DNA of 64,000 bases from JADGRF01 sp035274465 (GTDB lineage Bacteria; Myxococcota_A; Polyangia; Polyangiales; JAFGIB01). Positions 59,920 to 64,000 of this stretch are shown piece by piece. The notes beneath the pieces are model-generated. The model was not told the DNA's origin. It made no database searches and worked only from the letters and a program-made list of their open reading frames with translations. The position numbers were made by a program, and so were the translations under genes. Positions within the stretch are counted from its first letter, which is position 1. Every line of letters starts with the position of its first letter. The stretch covers positions 138,407 to 202,406 of the forward strand of contig DATEOF010000190.1 of assembly GCA_035274465.1 (NCBI GenBank). The letters are read 5' to 3'.

Positions 59920-60221
59920 CTCGACCTCCACCATCTCGAGGGCGCACTGCGCCACCCCAAGCTGGGCCCATTTGCAGAGTGCTTAACAGCACCATGTGAG
60001 CTTGGCATCAGCAAAGTGCAAAAATCGGTCATCTTTCGGCGCCAAAGCGCCGCGATGGTGGAATGATGAATCTGCGTCAAACTTTGGCGTGGTTGTCCCG
60101 CGAAGCTAAGTGCCCAGCGCGCCTGCTGGGCACGGCCAACATTGGCCAGTTAAATGACACACGCGGCATTCGCAGCCGTGAGCTGCGAGCGCCGCGCTGT
60201 CAGTGTCGGGCGATCAGCCGA

Positions 60222-61349
60222 TCAGTAGATCATGCACTTCGCCGAGAAGCCCGCCGGGAGCGCCGTCCAGGGCTCGGGGGTCACGCCGAAGGGATGGGCC
60301 TTGAAGAACTTCCAGATGTCTCCCGCGAGCCCGCCACCACCGCAGTGCCCACCGCCGTGGTTGCAGTTGATCACGAAGCCGCCGCGCGCCTTGAACGCTT
60401 TGTCCGCCGTGGCGCTGCTCTGCGAGAAGTCGATGCCGACCACGTCGACGCCCGGAGCGCCGTGGACAGTCATCAACGCCGGCGTATGCATGTTCTGAAA
60501 GCTCAACAGACCCGATGAGCCGCCGGAGTTCGGCGCTGCAGCGGCCAGGTACGTCGAGCGCAGGCCCGCCATCGCGGTGGAGAAGAGGCCGCCGGCACTG
60601 CAGCCCGTGGCGAAGACGCGGCGTGGATCGATGTTGAAGTTCTTGACCGCGCAGCCGAGCAGACCATCGGTCAGCTTGAAGTCGCCCGCGCCGAAGATCG
60701 CGGTGCCCGAGTTCAAGTCCCCCCCGGTCGTGCCCTCGAACGAGATCAGCACGCCGCCCTCTTGAACGACACCCTGCCGCACTGCCGCCGCCATGCTGCC
60801 GTATTCGGCCGCGAAGGAGCCGGTGCCGTGCCAGTAGAAGACCATCGGCGCAGTCGGTCCCGCGGCCTTGGTACCAGCCACGACATTGATCCCGCCCAGG
60901 CCCATGTACGTGATCGTTCCGTTGCGGAACTCGGGGCACGGGTCCCCTGCCGGCGGAATCACCGGCTCCATGTTGCCCTTCGGTGCGGGCTCCGCGGGCA
61001 TGGCCGGCGGCGGTGGCGTCATCGTCGGCGGCGGAGTCGTCGGCATGCGTCCCGGCGGCGGATTGGCCGGTGGCGGTGGCGTCGCGTTCGATCCGCCGGG
61101 AGTGATCGGAGGCGTCGGATTCGAAGGCGGCGGCGGCGTGACCGCAGGCGGCTGTGTCGGAATCGAGATCGGCGGCGGCGTGGCGCTCTTCACCGGCGCC
61201 GCGCCACCGGCCGCACCCGCGCCCGGGGTGGGAGCGCTGACCGGAAGCTGAGCAGTCATTCCGGCTGCGGGGCCCGCAACCTCATCTGCACCACAGCCGA
61301 AAGCGAGCACCATGCCGGCCGCCAGTAAGCTTGAGCGAACGATACTCAT
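60222..61349 (-). CDS. Lipoprotein esterase / PHB-depolymerase-like hydrolase, copy 2
   Basis: A 375-aa paralogue of the gene at 58828, nearly identical across the catalytic domain (WHGTGSFAAEYGSMAAA, FATGCSAGGLFSTAMAGLRS, NCNHGGGHCGGGGLAGD). It differs in the stalk, which is longer and reads PPPPSNPTPPITPGGSNATP, and in small changes such as AEYGSM for GEYAGM and LRSTYLA for MRSAYIA. Signal MSIVRSSLLAAGMVLAFGC gives Cys 19. GGAGGT precedes ATG 61349. Because the catalytic Ser elbow is intact in both, both copies may be active; stalk-length variation could place them at different distances from the membrane. Confidence 0.82.
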   Translation of the reverse strand: MSIVRSSLLAAGMVLAFGCGADEVAGPAAGMTAQLPVSAPTPGAGAAGGAAPVKSATPPPISIPTQPPAVTPPPPSNPTPPITPGGSNATPPPPANPPPGRMPTTPPPTMTPPPPAMPAEPAPKGNMEPVIPPAGDPCPEFRNGTITYMGLGGINVVAGTKAAGPTAPMVFYWHGTGSFAAEYGSMAAAVRQGVVQEGGVLISFEGTTGGDLNSGTAIFGAGDFKLTDGLLGCAVKNFNIDPRRVFATGCSAGGLFSTAMAGLRSTYLAAAAPNSGGSSGLLSFQNMHTPALMTVHGAPGVDVVGIDFSQSSATADKAFKARGGFVINCNHGGGHCGGGGLAGDIWKFFKAHPFGVTPEPWTALPAGFSAKCMIY

Positions 61350-61532
61350 CTCGACCTCCGCGGTCGGGAGAGCGCAAAGCGCCAATCCCGTGTCCCGTTG
61401 AGCCGTGCTTAACAGGGAGATATGAGCTTTGCATCGTCAGCGTGCAGCATTCGTTCATCCTCATGCGCCAAAGCAGCGCAGAGGTGCAATGGTGAATCTG
61501 CGTCAAACTTCCGCGCAATTGTCGCCGCAGGG

Positions 61533-62225
61533 TTATTGCCCGCGACTGCCACGACCGCTGCCATCGGCGGCATAGGGCGGCGGCGGCGGCGGGTCGAAGC
61601 GGTTCACTTGGTCGCGCTTGTACGGGTTGTGGAAGCCGGGCGCTGACGGCACGTCGGACGGCACGACCACGTAGCCGGGTTCGAGGTTTTCTTTGACCCA
61701 ACCCTGGTCGTAGCGCGTGAGGAAGATCTGCCGCCAACGAAACGCGAGGATCTTCCACGCGTCCGCCTGCTTCAGATACTCGATGTCGTACTTGCCCCAG
61801 CACCATGCACCCGCGATCTGCTTGTCCACCGGGAAGTTGGTGATGCCGGGACTGAACCACACCGCACGCGCACGTGTTCCGTCGGAGTCGATCTCGAGCG
61901 CTGGGTTGACGGCCATGTGGATCACCATGTTGCCGGGGATCTGCGGCGCGAGTTCGCTGTGAATCTCGTCCTTCGTGCCCGCGCGCAGGAAGTAGCGACG
62001 CGGCGCGTCTTTGCCGCGCAGGATGCCCTTGTTGCTGAGCTCGATCTCGAGACCTGGGTCGTCCGCGAACAGGTCGACGATGGCCTGCACCGCGCCGATG
62101 TTGATGTAGTGGCAATAGAGCGACTGCAGCTTCCAGATCGCTAGGTAGTCGCTCAGGTAGCGGTTCTGGGCCTCCAGCCGATCGAGCCGCTCTTCGATCG
62201 AGAGCTTTGCCTTGGTGTCGTGCAT
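61533..62225 (-). CDS. NTF2/SnoaL-like protein, 230 aa
   Basis: A protein with an N-terminal helix IEERLDRLEAQNRYLSDYLA and a SnoaL_4-type NTF2 fold: LAIWKLQSLYCHYINIGAVQ, AIVDLFADDPGLEIELSNKG and ADAWKILAFRWRQIFLTRYD. The family includes aromatic-ring isomerases, dehydratases and hydroxylase partners. A Pro-rich C-terminal tail (FDPPPPPPYAADG) follows. ATG 62225 has GGAGG seven bases upstream and lies one base after the stop of the DUF8021-like gene, so the two are coupled. Function unknown. Confidence 0.8.
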   Translation of the reverse strand: MHDTKAKLSIEERLDRLEAQNRYLSDYLAIWKLQSLYCHYINIGAVQAIVDLFADDPGLEIELSNKGILRGKDAPRRYFLRAGTKDEIHSELAPQIPGNMVIHMAVNPALEIDSDGTRARAVWFSPGITNFPVDKQIAGAWCWGKYDIEYLKQADAWKILAFRWRQIFLTRYDQGWVKENLEPGYVVVPSDVPSAPGFHNPYKRDQVNRFDPPPPPPYAADGSGRGSRGQ

Positions 62226-62226
62226 G

Positions 62227-63054
62227 TCATGTCCTCCAACCGCAGGTCGCACCCAGCGGAACGTTCACCATCAGCGCTTCGATCTCGCGGATCTGCCCGC
62301 TCACGATCTTGAACAGCTCCGCGAGCATGATGGTGTGAGGCGTGTACATGTGCACGGGCAGCTTCTCGAACGGGATCGGAAACGAGGCGAAGTCTTCGCG
62401 GCGCCCGGGGACGTCCAGCATGAACGTGCCGCAAACCAGGCCGCGTGCCTCGTCGACGATCAAGAAGCGCCGCTCGCGAACGCGCGTGATGTAGCTGAAG
62501 ATCTTCTTTTCGAACTGCGCCAGGCAGCTGAGCGGGACCGGGCCACTGTTGGTGGTCTGCTGCCCGTTGGCAGTTCGGTTGCAGCTCGGATGGAACGGCA
62601 CGTCGCTGGTGTTGTGCTCGATCGCGGTGAAGTAGCGGTTCGCGACCGCGATCAGCTCGGCGCGTGTCGCACGCTCTGCCGCTTCCAGCTGCTGCCCGTA
62701 GATGGGCTTGGGCTCGCTCAGCTTCTCGGGGCGCGCGATCGAGGATCCTCCCTGACGCGCGATGATCGTCTCGATCTCGCGGATCGCACCACGCTCGACC
62801 TTCAAGCGCACGTGCACGTTGGCGAGCTGTGACGACTCGCGCACCACGCCGAAGAGCGCGACCTGTCCGGTCGCTGCATCTTCGACGTAGTGGCGATAAG
62901 TGAGCTCGCTCGCGGTCTCGAACAGACCGTGCCCGAGCTCGATCGGATAGCCGTTCTCGGTGACCCTGGCATCACGCGCCTGGAGCGCGCCGGGATCGTG
63001 CGCGACGAGCGCAGCGAGATAGCGGTCCATGGCTTCCGTCAACTCGCTCGACAT
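62227..63054 (-). CDS. DUF8021-like protein
   Basis: A 275-aa protein: SELTEAMDRYLAALVAHDPG, LSPEWRVTEN-like DARVTENGYPIELGHGLFET, RLKVERGAIREIETIIARQG, then FEKKIFSYITRVRERRFLIV and the C-terminal EALMVNVPLGATCGW. These fit DUF8021, whose members are largely fungal or bacterial and lack known function. It is made of two NTF2-like halves. The stop overlaps the ribosome site of the downstream NTF2 gene. No signal peptide is visible. The pair probably acts together. Confidence 0.7.
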   Translation of the reverse strand: MSSELTEAMDRYLAALVAHDPGALQARDARVTENGYPIELGHGLFETASELTYRHYVEDAATGQVALFGVVRESSQLANVHVRLKVERGAIREIETIIARQGGSSIARPEKLSEPKPIYGQQLEAAERATRAELIAVANRYFTAIEHNTSDVPFHPSCNRTANGQQTTNSGPVPLSCLAQFEKKIFSYITRVRERRFLIVDEARGLVCGTFMLDVPGRREDFASFPIPFEKLPVHMYTPHTIMLAELFKIVSGQIREIEALMVNVPLGATCGWRT

Positions 63055-63140
63055 GCGCTCGGACTCTGCCGCGCAGAATCGCGCGTGTCAGCAAGGTTCT
63101 CGCGCGCTGCAGCGCTTGTAAGAATCCGATCGTATTTCGT

Positions 63141-63356
63141 TCACCAGTGCGGCCAGTACGGGACTCGCGTCTCGCGCCACACGTCGGCTTCGCCGAGACC
63201 CATATCGCGAAGCAGGTACGCGGGCAGGCGAGCCAGCGCGGCGCGCTGACGCTGTTCATCGCGCCAGCGCGTGAAGGCCGCCAGCAGGCGGCGCACGATC
63301 CCGGTCGACGGGGGACCGAGGTCGATCAGATCGAAGGACAGTCTTTCGGCAGTCAT
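63141..63356 (-). CDS. DUF1127-domain small protein
   Basis: A 71-aa protein: LSFDLIDLGPPSTGIVRRLL, then RWRDEQRQRAALARLPAYLL and RDMGLGEADVWRETRVPYWP. The R-AAL-RLP-YLLRDMGLG block is the DUF1127 signature; in other bacteria such proteins regulate phosphate, RNA turnover or motility. ATG 63356 was chosen since the upstream frame is Arg-rich and lacks a ribosome site. It is separate from the NTF2 genes by 86 bp. Role here unknown. Confidence 0.85.
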   Translation of the reverse strand: MTAERLSFDLIDLGPPSTGIVRRLLAAFTRWRDEQRQRAALARLPAYLLRDMGLGEADVWRETRVPYWPHW

Positions 63357-63562
63357 CGGCAATTCTCGCTTCCCGCACCGTCGGGCGCGCGTCGTTTTCG
63401 GGGGAAAGCCCGAGTATTCGGCAGCCGGGCCGACGCGGTAGCGAACCCGTTCACAGGTCTGCGCCTCAGCGATTTCTGTCCGATTTGCGCACTCCGCTTG
63501 CCCTTTGTGGCTCTGATCGGTACCCAGCTGCTGTGATACCCTCGCAGTCACTCGTAGCCAGC

Positions 63563-64000
63563 GTGGAGCTCACCGCGGGTCTTGTTCGACAGTCCCCTGG
63601 TGTTCGCACGGACCCACGCCCGACGCCTCAAAGTCCCGCTGAAGTACTCGCGGCGCTGCTGGACTTCTCCGGCACGGTCGCGCTCGCCGAGCTGCTCGAG
63701 GCGCCGGCGCCGCAGGGCTCGCCGCATCCGGCCGTGCAGTCCGCCGCGCGCGAGCTCGAGGACAAGCTGTGCCGGCAGCTGGATGCACTCGCGGCCCGCG
63801 CGAGCAAGCGCCTCGCGCAGGAAGCAGAACCTGCCAGCGCGTTTCCGCCGGCCGTGTTGATGCAGCGCATCGAGCGCGTGACGCAGGGACGTGCCAGCCG
63901 TGTTCCGAGCGGCCAGGCGTGCGCTCGACTCGCGCGAGATCTCGGCGGCTCGCTGCACGCGGCGTTGACCACGTGCATTCGCCGCGGCCAGGCCGACTAC
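63563..64000 (+). CDS. Hypothetical protein, 3' end cut by window edge
   Basis: From GTG 63563 the frame is open to the last base, 146 codons. MELTAGLVRQSPGVRTDPRP, AEVLAALLDFSGTVALAELL and SAARELEDKLCRQLDALAAR are visible, with high G/C third positions. The stretch is helical and could be a coiled protein; I recognise no family. It is divergent from the DUF1127 gene. The upstream gap (63357-63562) must contain both promoters. Confidence 0.5.
   Translation, partial: MELTAGLVRQSPGVRTDPRPTPQSPAEVLAALLDFSGTVALAELLEAPAPQGSPHPAVQSAARELEDKLCRQLDALAARASKRLAQEAEPASAFPPAVLMQRIERVTQGRASRVPSGQACARLARDLGGSLHAALTTCIRRGQADY

Larger units (their letters stand above)
58760..61540. repeat. Tandem duplication of an esterase gene with its flanks
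   Basis: Two units of about 1.35 kb, 58765-60095 and 60165-61520, align from the 3' flank (GCAGCCGT.AGCTGCGAGCGC) through the whole gene to beyond the promoter (GAATCTGCGTCAAACTT at 60068 and 61494). The duplication thus includes the regulatory region. The units differ mainly in the Pro-rich linker. Confidence 0.85.

Overview
The window is a GC-rich bacterial chromosome segment that most resembles a myxobacterium (Myxococcota, probably Polyangia-like). The reasons are internal. There are about sixteen predicted lipoproteins, several carrying long Gly/Ser/Ala or Pro/Thr stalks. One protein ends in a MYXO-CTERM-type sorting tail. There are two eukaryote-like Ser/Thr kinases, one fused to a large ATPase/TPR module, and a cysteine-rich CGDGVV-type repeat lipoprotein. 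The genus cannot be read from this sequence. Coding strands show very strong G/C in third codon positions, so long antisense frames are abundant and have been left out.

Layout. 0-8.4 kb: end of a lipoprotein, a SAM methyltransferase, a CmcJ/NvfI-family protein, then comM (yifB) directly upstream of recA, a putative metal-binding lipoprotein and an SDR. 8.4-12.5 kb: metallophosphoesterase lipoprotein, HExxH membrane protein, truncated haemoglobin, CobW-type GTPase. 12.5-16.6 kb: a probable operon of di-haem cytochrome c, a LodA-like quinoprotein fused to two peptidoglycan-binding-like repeats, and a LodB-like flavoprotein. 16.7-22.2 kb: NTF2-like, VOC and siderophore-interacting proteins, an overlapping aconitase/glucose-dehydrogenase-type pair, and a GspC-like PDZ protein. 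22.4-26.5 kb: a kinase-TPR-lipoprotein operon. 26.8-27.4 kb: decayed genes.

27.4-28.7 kb is an RNA cluster on the minus strand: tRNA-Ser(GCT), tRNA-Arg(ACG), tadA, tRNA-Ser(CGA), tRNA-Ser(GGA) and the SRP RNA. With tRNA-Ser(TGA) at 38.0 kb the window holds all four serine isoacceptors. TadA sits next to the tRNA-Arg(ACG) that its family modifies. Then come a TIMP/NTR-like MYXO-CTERM protein and a class I aldolase.

30.36-38.05 kb is an island of about 7.7 kb inserted in tRNA-Ser(TGA). It is bounded by a 57-bp direct repeat of the 3' part of the tRNA with one mismatch. It carries an HNH/zinc-ribbon membrane protein, decayed genes, a cysteine-rich lipoprotein, a small lipoprotein, an M15 (VanY-like) peptidase with a PG-binding domain, another lipoprotein and a frameshifted tyrosine recombinase. 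It therefore looks immobilised.

38.1-47.7 kb: CDP-alcohol phosphatidyltransferase, a large lipoprotein, FkbM methyltransferase, an alkaline-phosphatase-superfamily membrane enzyme with Thr at the nucleophile position, queE, two lipoproteins, and a YjbQ/methyltransferase pair. 47.8-64 kb: beta-lactamase-fold lipoprotein, DUF2252 lipoprotein, SDR, a DAPG-hydrolase-like protein, a 1256-aa kinase-ATPase, small and decayed genes, a tandem duplication of a lipoprotein esterase including its promoter region, two NTF2-like proteins, DUF1127, and a gene running off the right edge.

Names rest on motifs and recalled family features; no search could be run.
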